Below, one piece after another: positions 32,664-42,350 of a DNA stretch of 49,914 nt (position 1 is the first letter of the stretch; each line of letters opens with the position of its first letter). Made by a program: the position numbers and the translations under genes. Where the stretch lies: positions 1 to 49,914 of the forward strand of contig JBFYQC010000129.1 of assembly GCA_041302975.1 (NCBI GenBank), given 5' to 3'. This stretch comes from UBA6183 sp041302975 (GTDB taxonomy: Bacteria > Bacteroidota > Bacteroidia > UKL13-3). Under the pieces are notes generated by a model that was not told the origin of the DNA, did no database searches, and was given only the letters and a program-made list of their open reading frames with translations.

Positions 32664-35639
32664 TTAAAATCGTTTTATTAACTCAATTTTGTAGCTGTTT
32701 TTAGGCTCGATGGAAATTTCAGCCTTCATTTTTGTAGCACGCATTTCCATATTTCTAATGCCCATACCCATTTTATTTACAGAGCCCTTGGGTGTTCCAT
32801 TGTTTTCAATAATTAAATGAAGTACTTTATTGTTATAAGTAAAGTTGATTAGAACATTAGTTGCATTTGAATGTTTTACAATATTGTTTAATGCCTCTTT
32901 AAATATTAAGTAAGTATTTTGTCTAATAACTAATTCAATCTGATGATTAGGATAGTCAATATATTTACTAAATGTATGTTGTATACTTTCACCATCAAAA
33001 ATTAAAGCGATATATTCATGCATTCTGTCAATCAAATCACTACACTTATCGTTTCTAGCATCAATACTCCACACTACGTCTCTCATGTTAGATACAGCCG
33101 TGCGGCTTGTTTCTGCTATTTTATTTAATGCAACCATATTTTGTTGGTTATTGCCTGATTTTAACATTTCAGCCTGCATTCCTACCGCAGTTAAAATACT
33201 TCCTACTTCATCATGTAAATCGCTTGATATTTGTAATCTTAAATCTGCTAAGTTGTTTAAACGTGTTAGTTTTAAACGGAAAAATATGACTACGGTTATC
33301 AGTACACTGATAAAAACTAGTAAGATAAACCACCACTTTTTGTATAGGTATCCATCAGCATTTATATTAAGTGTAAATAATTTCGTAATTAATTTACCAC
33401 TTGTCCCTGATGCTTTAATCATGAGTTTGTAGCTGCCAGGTTTTATGTCTGTATACCTTATAAAGTTCCTATTACCGATATAAATCCAATCATTATCAAC
33501 TCCCTCCAACATATATGAAAATGCATTGTTCTCTGGTTGGCTGTAATCATCAAGTCCGAATTCTATTTCTAATATTTTATTGTTGGTTGGTAAGTTAATG
33601 GTATAATTCTCTGGACAGTTATTCAATGTAATTTCATCATGACCATTTAATTGGTAAATCTTAGAGATAAATATTTTATTAGTTGATGGTATATTTTTTA
33701 TATCGATGTTTTTTCTAATGATATTATACCCGTTTAATCCACCCATCAATAGTGTTCCATTTCTGGTTACAAATGTTGCATTGTGGTTAAATTCGTTATG
33801 GCTTAATCCGTGCTCCGAATATAAATTAACAAAAGTTTTAGTGCTAGCATTTATTTTACAAACTCCATTATAGGTTGTTGCCCATATTGTGTTAGGGTCT
33901 GTTTGCTCCATACCTGCAATAAAATCATTAGCAAATCCCATTTTAAAATTATAAACATCAATATTATTTGTTTTTAAGTTTATTGAGTATAGTCCTTTAC
34001 CGAGGCTACCTACCCATAAAATATTTCTTGCTTTATCTTTTAAGAGAGATGTAACAGGAACATTGTTTAGCAGTGTTAGTTGTTTTGAAATAGGCAATGG
34101 ATTAAGATTTGCGTCACATTTTATAACCCCTTTGCTTGTGCATATCCAGTATATACTATCTATAAAATTAATCTGGTAAATCATTGCATGATCAATGTTT
34201 ATTTCACCCACATTGATTGGCTTCTTAGTAAATGTCTCATTACGTTTGTCAAAAATAATTAAGCCAGCATATGATCCTAGTAACAGTCTGTTTTGGTTTA
34301 TGTCATTGTATATACAAAGTAAGAATCTCGGCTTGATGCCTAATGAAAGGTTATTTAACTGACTAGCTTTTTTTGTGTTTAGGTCGTATTTAATTAGTCC
34401 TGAACCTTCGCTGGCAATCCAAAGCGTTGATTTTTCAGATGCCAGTGCATATGGCACAAATCCAAATTTTTTCTCGGGAATAATTAGCTCATAATTTGTG
34501 TATGGTAGTGCTGATTTAAATATACCTTCATACGTAGCCATCAATATTGAGTTGTCAGGAAGTTCACAAATCCCTCTTACGCTATGGTTTTTTCTATCAT
34601 TTTTAAACAATGTATTTCTAAAAAGATGTTGTATATTCTGTTCAGACGGAGTAAACTTTAACAAACCGAAATTTGTGCCTATCCAAACATCATTATTGTG
34701 CTTATAAATACACTTAATGCTATAATTAGGTTCGGCCATTATATTAAAAATTGATGTTACATCTTGAACAGATTTATTGTTGTAATAAACTAATTGTTGA
34801 TCATACAATGTTACCCAATGTTTACCGGCACCTTCAAATTTTATAATATTAGCTTTAGGGTAAAGTAAATTAGTTTGGTTAGGAAAGTTGCTTATTGCTG
34901 TATCAACTTTATAAATACCGCCAATGCTACTAATAACTATTCCTGTTTCAGGAGAGAAGTTTACATAGTATATATCTCTAGTAAATGTTTTTTGATGTGT
35001 GATTTTTTGTGTTTTGAGGTTTAAAACATAAAGCTGCTTACGTGCAGTTGTAAACCAAATATTTTTATGTCTGTCTTCAACAGCAGAAGTAATATCTTCA
35101 AAGCAAGAGTCATTAGAATATGGATTCGTGATTTGTTTGATTTGACCTCTTTGCATAATCCAGCTAACTCCTTTATCGCCACCAATAAAAGTAACATTAG
35201 AGCTGCCAGTATATATTACTCTAATTTCGGTTTTGCCCTTACATTTTAGAGCTAGTTGGGGCAAACAAATATCCTCTGATGCGTAGGTATCTATGTTTAT
35301 TTTATAAAGTCCTTTGTCGGATCCAACCCATAATTCAGTGTTGTTTAAAATTGATAAACTATTTATAGGCTCGTTATCAAGTAGATTATTAGCTTCGATT
35401 TGACTGTATCTTAAAAATGTTCTACCGTCAAAACGAATCAATCCATTTTGTGTACCTAACCAAATATATCCATTTGGGTCTTTTACAATACAATTAATTA
35501 CCCTGTTTTGTAATCCATGAATAGTGTTCCAAAACCTTACATTTGAGATATTAACTGCATTAGAATTGGTATGATTTATTATTGTGTAAAAAACAATAGC
35601 TACGAAGTAACAGAAGCACTTAAACGTATAATGCAACAC
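32664..35639 (-). CDS. large propeller-domain sensor histidine kinase
   Basis: 991 residues from a GTG start (TTG is the next codon). The order is: signal/anchor at the N-terminus (CFCYFVAIVFYTII); two seven-bladed beta-propellers made of Reg_prop-type repeats (for example DPNGYIWLGTQNGLIRFDGR, DNSILMATYEGIFKSALP, ARNILWVGSLGKGLYSINL); a Y_Y_Y domain (~690-755); one membrane helix (WWFILLVFISVLITVVIFF); HisKA_3 with phosphoacceptor H809 in SSDLHDEVGS; and HATPase (N box EALNNIVKHSN, G box MGMGIRNM). It resembles the sensor half of hybrid two-component systems that detect glycans in Bacteroidota, but the receiver and HTH are on a separate protein. Base composition is noticeably AT-richer than the neighbours (sampled lines 25-30% GC against about 37% in gatB). 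Confidence 0.92.
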   Translation of the reverse strand: MLHYTFKCFCYFVAIVFYTIINHTNSNAVNISNVRFWNTIHGLQNRVINCIVKDPNGYIWLGTQNGLIRFDGRTFLRYSQIEANNLLDNEPINSLSILNNTELWVGSDKGLYKINIDTYASEDICLPQLALKCKGKTEIRVIYTGSSNVTFIGGDKGVSWIMQRGQIKQITNPYSNDSCFEDITSAVEDRHKNIWFTTARKQLYVLNLKTQKITHQKTFTRDIYYVNFSPETGIVISSIGGIYKVDTAISNFPNQTNLLYPKANIIKFEGAGKHWVTLYDQQLVYYNNKSVQDVTSIFNIMAEPNYSIKCIYKHNNDVWIGTNFGLLKFTPSEQNIQHLFRNTLFKNDRKNHSVRGICELPDNSILMATYEGIFKSALPYTNYELIIPEKKFGFVPYALASEKSTLWIASEGSGLIKYDLNTKKASQLNNLSLGIKPRFLLCIYNDINQNRLLLGSYAGLIIFDKRNETFTKKPINVGEINIDHAMIYQINFIDSIYWICTSKGVIKCDANLNPLPISKQLTLLNNVPVTSLLKDKARNILWVGSLGKGLYSINLKTNNIDVYNFKMGFANDFIAGMEQTDPNTIWATTYNGVCKINASTKTFVNLYSEHGLSHNEFNHNATFVTRNGTLLMGGLNGYNIIRKNIDIKNIPSTNKIFISKIYQLNGHDEITLNNCPENYTINLPTNNKILEIEFGLDDYSQPENNAFSYMLEGVDNDWIYIGNRNFIRYTDIKPGSYKLMIKASGTSGKLITKLFTLNINADGYLYKKWWFILLVFISVLITVVIFFRLKLTRLNNLADLRLQISSDLHDEVGSILTAVGMQAEMLKSGNNQQNMVALNKIAETSRTAVSNMRDVVWSIDARNDKCSDLIDRMHEYIALIFDGESIQHTFSKYIDYPNHQIELVIRQNTYLIFKEALNNIVKHSNATNVLINFTYNNKVLHLIIENNGTPKGSVNKMGMGIRNMEMRATKMKAEISIEPKNSYKIELIKRF

Positions 35640-35672
35640 TTGGTTTTAAGTTGATAGTAACGGGCCATTTTA

Positions 35673-37769
35673 CTAATTATTAATATATAATTTAATGGGC
35701 TGAGTTAATACACCTTGTTTTACAATCAAAAAGTAAATGCCTTGTTTAATTGTTGAAGTATTCACAACATCCTCGTGCAAGTTAAGTGTTCCGTGTTGTA
35801 CTATTTTTCCTAAAATATCTACTATTTGGTATGATGAATTGCGGTTTTTTAAATTCTTAATGTGAATTTCGGTTGATGCAGGATTAGGGTATACAGTCAC
35901 TTTCGCTTCTGTGATTGACTCTTCATTTTTCCCACTTCCTAAATATTCTTTTCTTACGCAAGCTTTCCATGTAATTATGTTACTACTATCTTCAGAGATT
36001 ACTTGCCAAGTGAAGGGTTGAGTTATATTGATTTTTTTGGGCGATGTTATGGTTGTTCTGGCATTGTCGAACAAACTAAATGTAAGGAAGGCACTATCTA
36101 AAACTAAGTTGCTTGGCACAACAAAGTAATATGTTTTGCGTTCATAATCTAGCAAAGTACTATCGTTGTAAGCAATGTCTAATTTGGCATTCCAGCAATC
36201 AGCATTATTCATTTTTATACCAGTTGATTTTACTCCACCCAAATTTACAATTGATATACTATCGGTAACATAATTACGAAGTTGTAATGCACTTATGTAT
36301 AGTTCAGCTGTTTCCCCATCATCATCTGCAAATATCAAAAATCCTTGGTCATCGCCTGATCTTGATGAATTCCAAATAGCCCAACGTGTGGTTCCAGTGG
36401 TTAGCATGTTTTCGCCAACATAAACTCCATTGATGTATTTTTTTATCAAGTTATTCGGACCATCATATACTATTGCAATTCGATTCCAAACATTTGGCGT
36501 AATAATACCGTGATAAGAATTGCCAATACCTATTCCTCCTGCAGGGTTAATAAAAAAATCACCATCATTTGCATTTATTGTACTGGTTTGTAATAGTGAT
36601 ATCCATTTTCCTGCCGATGCTTGCGGTAACAAAATATCCATTACTAGCGTATATGTGTTGTCTAGTATTCCAAAGTTCTCATCTCTTGAGTTGTTGTATA
36701 CCATAATGCCGTTACTCGCATTGTAAGCTGGAATTTTGGCAACGATTTTATTTTGTCCTTCAATAAACGGAACGCCAAGTATATTACATGAAGCAAATTC
36801 TACCTGTTCATTAACTGGTACATTTGTTGTTTTCAGTAAACGTAATTGTGAACCAACATTTATTGCATTTAGATTACCATTAAAAATCCAGTTTCCGGTT
36901 GTTAAATTATCATAAGGGTTTCCTGTAATGTTGTTGCATGCTAATAATCCCGATTCCCAAGCTCTGTCACTTTCAATACCATCAACGCCCAAGTTAATTA
37001 GTTCTTGTATGCGTGAATTGTCGTTCTCGGTAAATGCCCAAATCTTACCTCCCGCATTTTTTACTTTAGTTTTAAAAGTATTCCATAAACTATCACCAAC
37101 ATTAGATGAACTGACTTCAAAAGCATAGCAACCTAACTCAACTGAATGATTATAGAAAAAATCATCGTTTATATCTGAGGGATAATCACCACCTCCAAAC
37201 CAAACCCAAGGAGTATTAGGCAATAACGATCTAAACAATGCTGCTTGGGCTAGCGTAGTTAATGATGGCATCATCCTGTTTGGCGCCACTCCAGATTCTT
37301 CAAGTGTTGATTTTAATGATTGTAAGTTGTAGTTTTTAGTGTCTAAATATAAGTATGCATTATACTTTTCTGCTAATTGTAGGGCTTCAATTAAAGTGGG
37401 TATTTTTAAGCCTTTAAATTGCTCTCCTTTCCATGAACCGTAATCTAATTGCTTTAGTTCTGCTAAGGTTTTCTCTCTTATGTTACCAGTACCATTACTT
37501 GTTCTGTAAATAGATGGGGCGTCATGAAATAATACATACACATTATCACTTGTTAGTGAAACGTCTACTTCGGTATATTTTACTCCTCTTTTAAAAAGTT
37601 CTTCTAACGCCAGTAAAGTATTTTCTGGGTATACAGATGAATAGCCTCTATGCCCTATAGGTGTGTAGTTACATGATGAGAAATCTGTGGAAGGAACTTG
37701 GCATTGAGAATAGACAATGCTTGGGTTTATCAATATAAAACCGATAATCAAACAGTATAGTTTATGCAT
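35673..37769 (-). CDS. secreted glycerophosphodiester phosphodiesterase with T9SS tail
   Basis: 698 residues. Signal peptide MHKLYCLIIGFILINPSIVYS. A GDPD domain (~35-275) shows GHRGYSSVYPENT (catalytic His and Arg), TEVDVSLTSDNVYVLFHD (metal Glu/Asp and second His), LYLDTKN and a C-terminal NLGVDGIESD. A concanavalin/LamG-like region (~340-490; GKWISLLQTSTINA, WNRIAIVYDGPNN) and a further beta domain follow. The T9SS sorting domain is VTVYPNPASTEIHI, then IVDILGKIVQ and IKQGIYFLIVKQ. GDPDs hydrolyse glycerophosphodiesters to glycerol-3-phosphate plus alcohol. It lies between the putative porin and the histidine kinase on one strand. Confidence 0.93.
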   Translation of the reverse strand: MHKLYCLIIGFILINPSIVYSQCQVPSTDFSSCNYTPIGHRGYSSVYPENTLLALEELFKRGVKYTEVDVSLTSDNVYVLFHDAPSIYRTSNGTGNIREKTLAELKQLDYGSWKGEQFKGLKIPTLIEALQLAEKYNAYLYLDTKNYNLQSLKSTLEESGVAPNRMMPSLTTLAQAALFRSLLPNTPWVWFGGGDYPSDINDDFFYNHSVELGCYAFEVSSSNVGDSLWNTFKTKVKNAGGKIWAFTENDNSRIQELINLGVDGIESDRAWESGLLACNNITGNPYDNLTTGNWIFNGNLNAINVGSQLRLLKTTNVPVNEQVEFASCNILGVPFIEGQNKIVAKIPAYNASNGIMVYNNSRDENFGILDNTYTLVMDILLPQASAGKWISLLQTSTINANDGDFFINPAGGIGIGNSYHGIITPNVWNRIAIVYDGPNNLIKKYINGVYVGENMLTTGTTRWAIWNSSRSGDDQGFLIFADDDGETAELYISALQLRNYVTDSISIVNLGGVKSTGIKMNNADCWNAKLDIAYNDSTLLDYERKTYYFVVPSNLVLDSAFLTFSLFDNARTTITSPKKINITQPFTWQVISEDSSNIITWKACVRKEYLGSGKNEESITEAKVTVYPNPASTEIHIKNLKNRNSSYQIVDILGKIVQHGTLNLHEDVVNTSTIKQGIYFLIVKQGVLTQPIKLYINN

Positions 37770-37819
37770 TTATATGGTTGTTTGTTGTAAAGTAAATTCA
37801 ATAAATAATATTAATCGAA

Positions 37820-39697
37820 TTAATTATACAAACGCCAACGCACACCAATTCTTAGGCTTTGTAACGAAATAGGGTAATGTGGAGTATTGTAAAATCCTTT
37901 ATTTATCAAATTTTGATTTACATGTTCATAAACTGCAATTAATACGGCTCGTTTTATTTGCATGCTTACAAAGGGATTAACTAAAGGATAGTTGCCAATT
38001 TTACTTTCTTGTTGTAAGTAAAACATCCTTGTTGATGGACTCCATCCCATGCCATAATAAGGGGTATTATAAAATACATTAACACCGAGCTGTATTTTGC
38101 TTGTGTAAAAATTACTTTCTAAATAATACCTTAATACACCTCCAAACTCAGGTACCGGAATATATTTGGCATTACTTTGTTGGTAATGTAAAGTGTGTTT
38201 AAAGAAAAACTTCCAAGCATTAAATGTTTTGTCTAACTGCACATGTATGATACTTGCATCACCACCTGCTTGCTCGGGCAATAAGTTTTGATTAAGGTAA
38301 GTATGCTTGCTAATTAAATAGTGGTTAAAACTTATAGTAAAATTATTTTTAAAAGGATTTGTTTTTAAAACCACATGCTGACTAAAACTCCCCGAAATAT
38401 TAAAGTTGTTATCCCAAGCAAATTGATTTGATGCAAATTTTAACATTGCATAATCTGGTGTATATTGTTGTTGCGCAGCAATTGCTGATAACTCAACTTG
38501 TTTGGTATTGTAACTTAAACCGGCTTTTATTAAATGGTTATTTTGGTTGAATCCCCATAAAACCACATTTGCATCAGCAAAAAAACTAAGGGTATTGTAA
38601 CCCTTGTTTCTTTTTTCAAATTGAGCTTCAGCAATCAGGTTTTGGTGGTTACGGGTGTATGTTGATTGGGATACCACTGCCGCTTGATGCGATATCCCAA
38701 CATTTAAAAAAGTACTGCCTAGTTTGCTTGGTGTATTTAACCAACTGTAATTAATCTTATTTTCTAGCAAACCATTGTACAACGAATCGTATGTTTGGTT
38801 AGGAGTGGTAGAATAAAATTGATTTGGTAAAAGGGTCAAGTTACTGTCTCCTGAATTGATGAAAATATGCGAAATTTCCTCTGCTTTAATGGTATGACTT
38901 ATTTGTGATTTAGGCTCAAATCCATACAAAGTATCATCACCTTGTATAACCGAATTTGATGCGCCAAATCTTAAGTATTGTTTAATCCAAGCGCTGCGGT
39001 TACGGTACTGGTTTTGACTGAAGTTTAAATTTACATTTACCGTCTTATTGCTTCCACTCAATGCTTCAAATGAGGAGTCGCTTATTATACCACCATTTTC
39101 TTGCAGTGTACCTTTGTTCCAAGTAAATGCTGCCAATAAATAATACCTTTTATTTTTTGAATGATAATTAGTTGTTACTTGTGTGTTGTAGTGACTGGTT
39201 TTTTGTCTTAATAAAAAACCTTCAGATGATATACGTTGAAAATCGACACCAATATTCCAACGGGGTAAAATATTTTGCGTATGAGTGGCTTTTAAAAACA
39301 ATAATTCTTGCGACCCTTGGGTATAAAACAACTCAGTAAAGGGTTTAGTAGTATTGTAAAACCGAGCATTTTGAGGTGTGAAAAAATAGTTGCTATATGG
39401 GTTAAAGACACCATTAAATCCAACAGGTTGATTTACTGAAAAAATAGCGCTTCGTCCTGCCGTTCCAATATTTCCTAAATCTTGAAATAACACATTTTTT
39501 TTATACATGGGATGAAAAATCTCTGTTTCATTCATGTTGGTATCCAATATTTGTTGTTCTGTATTTCTATCAACTCCTCCAGCACTAATGTAGGTTAATG
39601 GATGTTTCCTAATACTGTCTTGTGCCCATAAATTATTGGCACTTGATAAACTTACAATACAAAAAAGTATATAAAATAAATTAGCGTTCTGCTTCAC
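37820..39697 (-). CDS. putative porin (PF14121-like)
   Basis: 625 residues. Signal peptide with cleavage near NNLWAQ, then a conserved plug-like N-terminal stretch (FQDLGNIGTAGRSAIFSVNQ, PVGFNGVFNPYSNYFF, PFTELFYTQGSQELLFLKAT). Many amphipathic strands follow, and the end QSLRIGVRWRLYN is a barrel-closing aromatic strand. This matches the large putative-porin family common in Bacteroidota. It starts two bases after the LVIVD gene and is followed 50 bases later by the secreted GDPD, suggesting uptake of products such as glycerophosphate. That substrate is inferred from context. Confidence 0.85.
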   Translation of the reverse strand: MKQNANLFYILFCIVSLSSANNLWAQDSIRKHPLTYISAGGVDRNTEQQILDTNMNETEIFHPMYKKNVLFQDLGNIGTAGRSAIFSVNQPVGFNGVFNPYSNYFFTPQNARFYNTTKPFTELFYTQGSQELLFLKATHTQNILPRWNIGVDFQRISSEGFLLRQKTSHYNTQVTTNYHSKNKRYYLLAAFTWNKGTLQENGGIISDSSFEALSGSNKTVNVNLNFSQNQYRNRSAWIKQYLRFGASNSVIQGDDTLYGFEPKSQISHTIKAEEISHIFINSGDSNLTLLPNQFYSTTPNQTYDSLYNGLLENKINYSWLNTPSKLGSTFLNVGISHQAAVVSQSTYTRNHQNLIAEAQFEKRNKGYNTLSFFADANVVLWGFNQNNHLIKAGLSYNTKQVELSAIAAQQQYTPDYAMLKFASNQFAWDNNFNISGSFSQHVVLKTNPFKNNFTISFNHYLISKHTYLNQNLLPEQAGGDASIIHVQLDKTFNAWKFFFKHTLHYQQSNAKYIPVPEFGGVLRYYLESNFYTSKIQLGVNVFYNTPYYGMGWSPSTRMFYLQQESKIGNYPLVNPFVSMQIKRAVLIAVYEHVNQNLINKGFYNTPHYPISLQSLRIGVRWRLYN

Positions 39698-39698
39698 G

Positions 39699-41114
39699 TT
39701 ATTGTTTTAGTAGTTGAGCCTTATACAAGTGCTCATCTGTTGTTAATTTTAAAAGAAACAAACCTGGTGACAAATCCAATACTGTATTTATTTTGTTGGC
39801 TCCGGCATTCAAATCTATTTTTTTTACAGCTACAAGTTTACCCTGCAAATTGTAAACCTCCAAATTTGTAGTTTGAGGCTTGTTTACACTCAGCGTAAAA
39901 TTAATATCCTGATTAAACGGATTCGGGTGAATATTCATATTTACAACTGTTTTAGCATATTGGTTAACAGCCAAGCGTTCTGTAGTACGCAAAACAAATA
40001 ACCCATTGGTCATATCACTAGCTAATATGATGCCTGATGGTAAGAAAGGCCAAACGCCCCAGCATCCCCTGTAACCGCTGCTGTATGTTTGCGGGTAGGT
40101 ATCGTAGTAGGCTGTAATTTTAGGATTAGCTTTGTCTAATAAATCGTAAACCTGCACACCACCATAATACATGCTTGTGTATGCATATCGTCCTTTCCAA
40201 TATGCATTGTGTGGCGAGCCTACTTCTTTAAATGGGTTGCCAACAATACGAGGATTATTTAATTCGGTTAAATCATAAATCTTCATCCCCACACCTTCTG
40301 GTGTTTCATCACAAAATAAAATAAACTTTCCACTGCTATCCAGCCAACCACTATGGTTGTATGCATTAGCAGGGTAGGGTGGGGTAATTGCACTTAATAA
40401 TACAGGGGTTGATGCATCCCTTACATCAAAAATAAATAATCCGGCATTTTCACTGCTGCAATAAGCCGTGTCGTTTCGCACATAACTCTCGTGAACGCGC
40501 GTGCCCGTGTATGGGGCAGGATATTCCAGTGCTCCAATTTTTACGGGTACTTCTGGGTTTGCAAGCGAGATAATATCCATCGGAAAAACTTCAATTTGTC
40601 CTGTTTGAGGATTTTTTCGCTTGTTTAAATTCATGTACATGCGCTGCGATTTTTCTTCGATAAAGATAGTGTGCGTTAAAGCACCAATACTGTCACTCTC
40701 ATATACTTTTACTACCGAGTCGGGGAGGTATTGCATGTTAAAAATCTGTAGGTTTCCCAAGTTTGTGCATTGGTCGCTCGTTGCATACAAATAATGGTGA
40801 TATGGATAATAATCGCGGTTAACACAACCCGTGTTTGTACCAAAAAACTTAGCACATAATTTTATTTCATAAGGATTTGTAACATCAAAAAAGTAAATGC
40901 TGTCAGTGGTTCCTGCAATCATGTATTCCCGGTTTTTAACAGTGTCTTTCCAACCCATTACATCATTCCATATTTGCAACTCGCCTAGTTTAGTTAAGTT
41001 GGTATCGTTGTAGTGACTGAGCAACTCCATGTGCAGGCTTTCTTGTGCTAACAAGGTTTGTGATTTGGCAATTACCAACAACAATAAAATCCAAAATAGT
41101 TTAATCATTTTCAT
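39699..41114 (-). CDS. LVIVD-repeat (choice-of-anchor B) T9SS protein
   Basis: 471 residues. Signal peptide MKMIKLFWILLLLVIAKSQ. The body is a beta-propeller of LVIVD-type repeats: YMIAGTTDSIYFFDVTNP, NLGNLQIFNMQYL, AGLFIFDVRDASTPVLL, GMKIYDLTELNNPRIV, GGVQVYDLLDKANPKITAYY, GLFVLRTTE. A C-terminal T9SS domain follows (NIHPNPFNQDINFTL, LEVYNLQGKLVAVKK, LSPGLFLLKLTTDE). Its first codons overlap the end of lpxK by 14 bases. It is a surface-exposed scaffold or binding protein; the ligand is unknown. Confidence 0.88.
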   Translation of the reverse strand: MKMIKLFWILLLLVIAKSQTLLAQESLHMELLSHYNDTNLTKLGELQIWNDVMGWKDTVKNREYMIAGTTDSIYFFDVTNPYEIKLCAKFFGTNTGCVNRDYYPYHHYLYATSDQCTNLGNLQIFNMQYLPDSVVKVYESDSIGALTHTIFIEEKSQRMYMNLNKRKNPQTGQIEVFPMDIISLANPEVPVKIGALEYPAPYTGTRVHESYVRNDTAYCSSENAGLFIFDVRDASTPVLLSAITPPYPANAYNHSGWLDSSGKFILFCDETPEGVGMKIYDLTELNNPRIVGNPFKEVGSPHNAYWKGRYAYTSMYYGGVQVYDLLDKANPKITAYYDTYPQTYSSGYRGCWGVWPFLPSGIILASDMTNGLFVLRTTERLAVNQYAKTVVNMNIHPNPFNQDINFTLSVNKPQTTNLEVYNLQGKLVAVKKIDLNAGANKINTVLDLSPGLFLLKLTTDEHLYKAQLLKQ

Positions 41115-42180
41115 GTTGTGCGTTTTCTAATTCGGTTCTTATGTATGCGTTTATTTGTTGCAATAATGCTTTTTCTTCATCAAATAAAATGTTAATACCA
41201 ATAGGCATGTACCAGATGGATAAATGATTGATATGAGGCAGTATACTCGAACTTTTTAATTTAACTGCATCCTTCTCTGTTGTAATAATAATACTGTCAG
41301 TATGCGTTGCAGCAGTTGCTGCAAGTTGTTGTATACGATCGTCTGAATAGTTTTGATGATCGCTAAATACCAAGGGAATAACCTGTTTTTGCATGCTTTT
41401 TACTTGATTAACAAATAAATTTGATTTTGCTATGCCTGCAAGTGCCACTGTAGGTTGATTTGGGTGTGGTATACCTTGTAGTTTAGCTGCATCAGTAACG
41501 GCAATAAGATTTTTGTATTGTATGCTACTAAAAAAAACAGTTTGGTGTGGTTGTAATTTAAGGAGTTGTATGATGTTGGTTTTTTCTGCAATACTTAAAT
41601 TAGCTGGGCATTTGGTAACAATAATTACATCAGCTCTATTGGCCCCTGTTTTACTTTCGCGCAGTAATCCGGCTGGTAATAAAAAATCGTTGTAATAAGG
41701 ACGGTTATAATCGCACAATACTATGTTAAATCCAGCCTTTATACTTAAATGCTGAAACCCATCATCCATTAAAACCACTTCAGTATTTGGTTCATCGCCC
41801 AATAAAGTAGGGATACCCAGCACGCGGTTCTCACTTACTGCAACAGGTACTTGTAAAAACTTTTGTTTTATTTGATAAGGTTCGTCACCAATTTGTTCGG
41901 GTGTACTAATAGGGGTTGATAATACATAGCCTATTGTTTGGCGTTTGTATCCTCTGCTTAATACTGCCACTTGATAATGCCCATTTAAGTTTTTAATCAA
42001 CCACTCTATATGTGGCGTTTTGCCAGTGCCTCCTGCGGTAAGGTTTCCTACACAAATAATAGGAAAATCGAATTTGCTACGTGTATATAACCCCGATTTG
42101 TAAAGCCATTTTCTAAATGAAATAATTAAGCCATACAAGCAAGAAAAGGGCATAAGAAGATAGAATAAAAACTTTGGCAT
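41101..42180 (-). CDS. lpxK: tetraacyldisaccharide 4'-kinase
   Basis: 359 residues. Phosphorylates the 4' position of the lipid A disaccharide precursor at the inner membrane. N-terminal membrane-associated helix (FLFYLLMPFSCLYGLIISF), Walker A VGNLTAGGTGKTP, then LSRGYKR, GDEP, MDDGFQH (Walker B-like) and DYNRP. These are the standard LpxK landmarks. The TATATTTG -7 element is seven bases before the ATG. The LVIVD gene overlaps its end, making lpxK the first gene of a long leftward run. Confidence 0.95.
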   Translation of the reverse strand: MPKFLFYLLMPFSCLYGLIISFRKWLYKSGLYTRSKFDFPIICVGNLTAGGTGKTPHIEWLIKNLNGHYQVAVLSRGYKRQTIGYVLSTPISTPEQIGDEPYQIKQKFLQVPVAVSENRVLGIPTLLGDEPNTEVVLMDDGFQHLSIKAGFNIVLCDYNRPYYNDFLLPAGLLRESKTGANRADVIIVTKCPANLSIAEKTNIIQLLKLQPHQTVFFSSIQYKNLIAVTDAAKLQGIPHPNQPTVALAGIAKSNLFVNQVKSMQKQVIPLVFSDHQNYSDDRIQQLAATAATHTDSIIITTEKDAVKLKSSSILPHINHLSIWYMPIGINILFDEEKALLQQINAYIRTELENAQHEND

Positions 42181-42187
42181 ATGTTGT

Positions 42188-42195
42188 CAAATATA
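42188..42195 (-). promoter_or_regulatory. -7 element TATATTTG of lpxK
   Basis: Exact consensus match; the lpxK ATG follows after seven bases, so the leader is nearly absent. Confidence 0.5.
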
Positions 42196-42301
42196 ACCCT
42201 TATAAGTGAATATGTTCTGTTAGTAGTTTTGGCGTTTAATAGTTGTTGATTTTAAGTATTACAGGCAATTTATTTAGGTTATTATTAGCGTAGAATAAAA
42301 A

Positions 42302-42332
42302 AAAATCCCGCAACTTTTGGTTACGGGATTTT
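42302..42332 (-). terminator. rho-independent terminator
   Basis: 13-bp stem with one C/A mismatch (42302-42314 with 42320-42332), five-base loop, and a long T-run on the minus strand; 18 bases beyond the T9SS gene stop. Confidence 0.85.
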
Positions 42333-42350
42333 GATTGCATGTAATAAATA

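Noticed and set aside
33085..33432. 115-codon open frame on the plus strand
   Set aside because: Antisense to the histidine kinase HisKA/HATPase region; no support.
32664..35639. Hybrid two-component system (kinase, receiver and HTH in one chain)
   Set aside because: The protein ends after the HATPase domain; the regulator is a separate LuxR-type gene.
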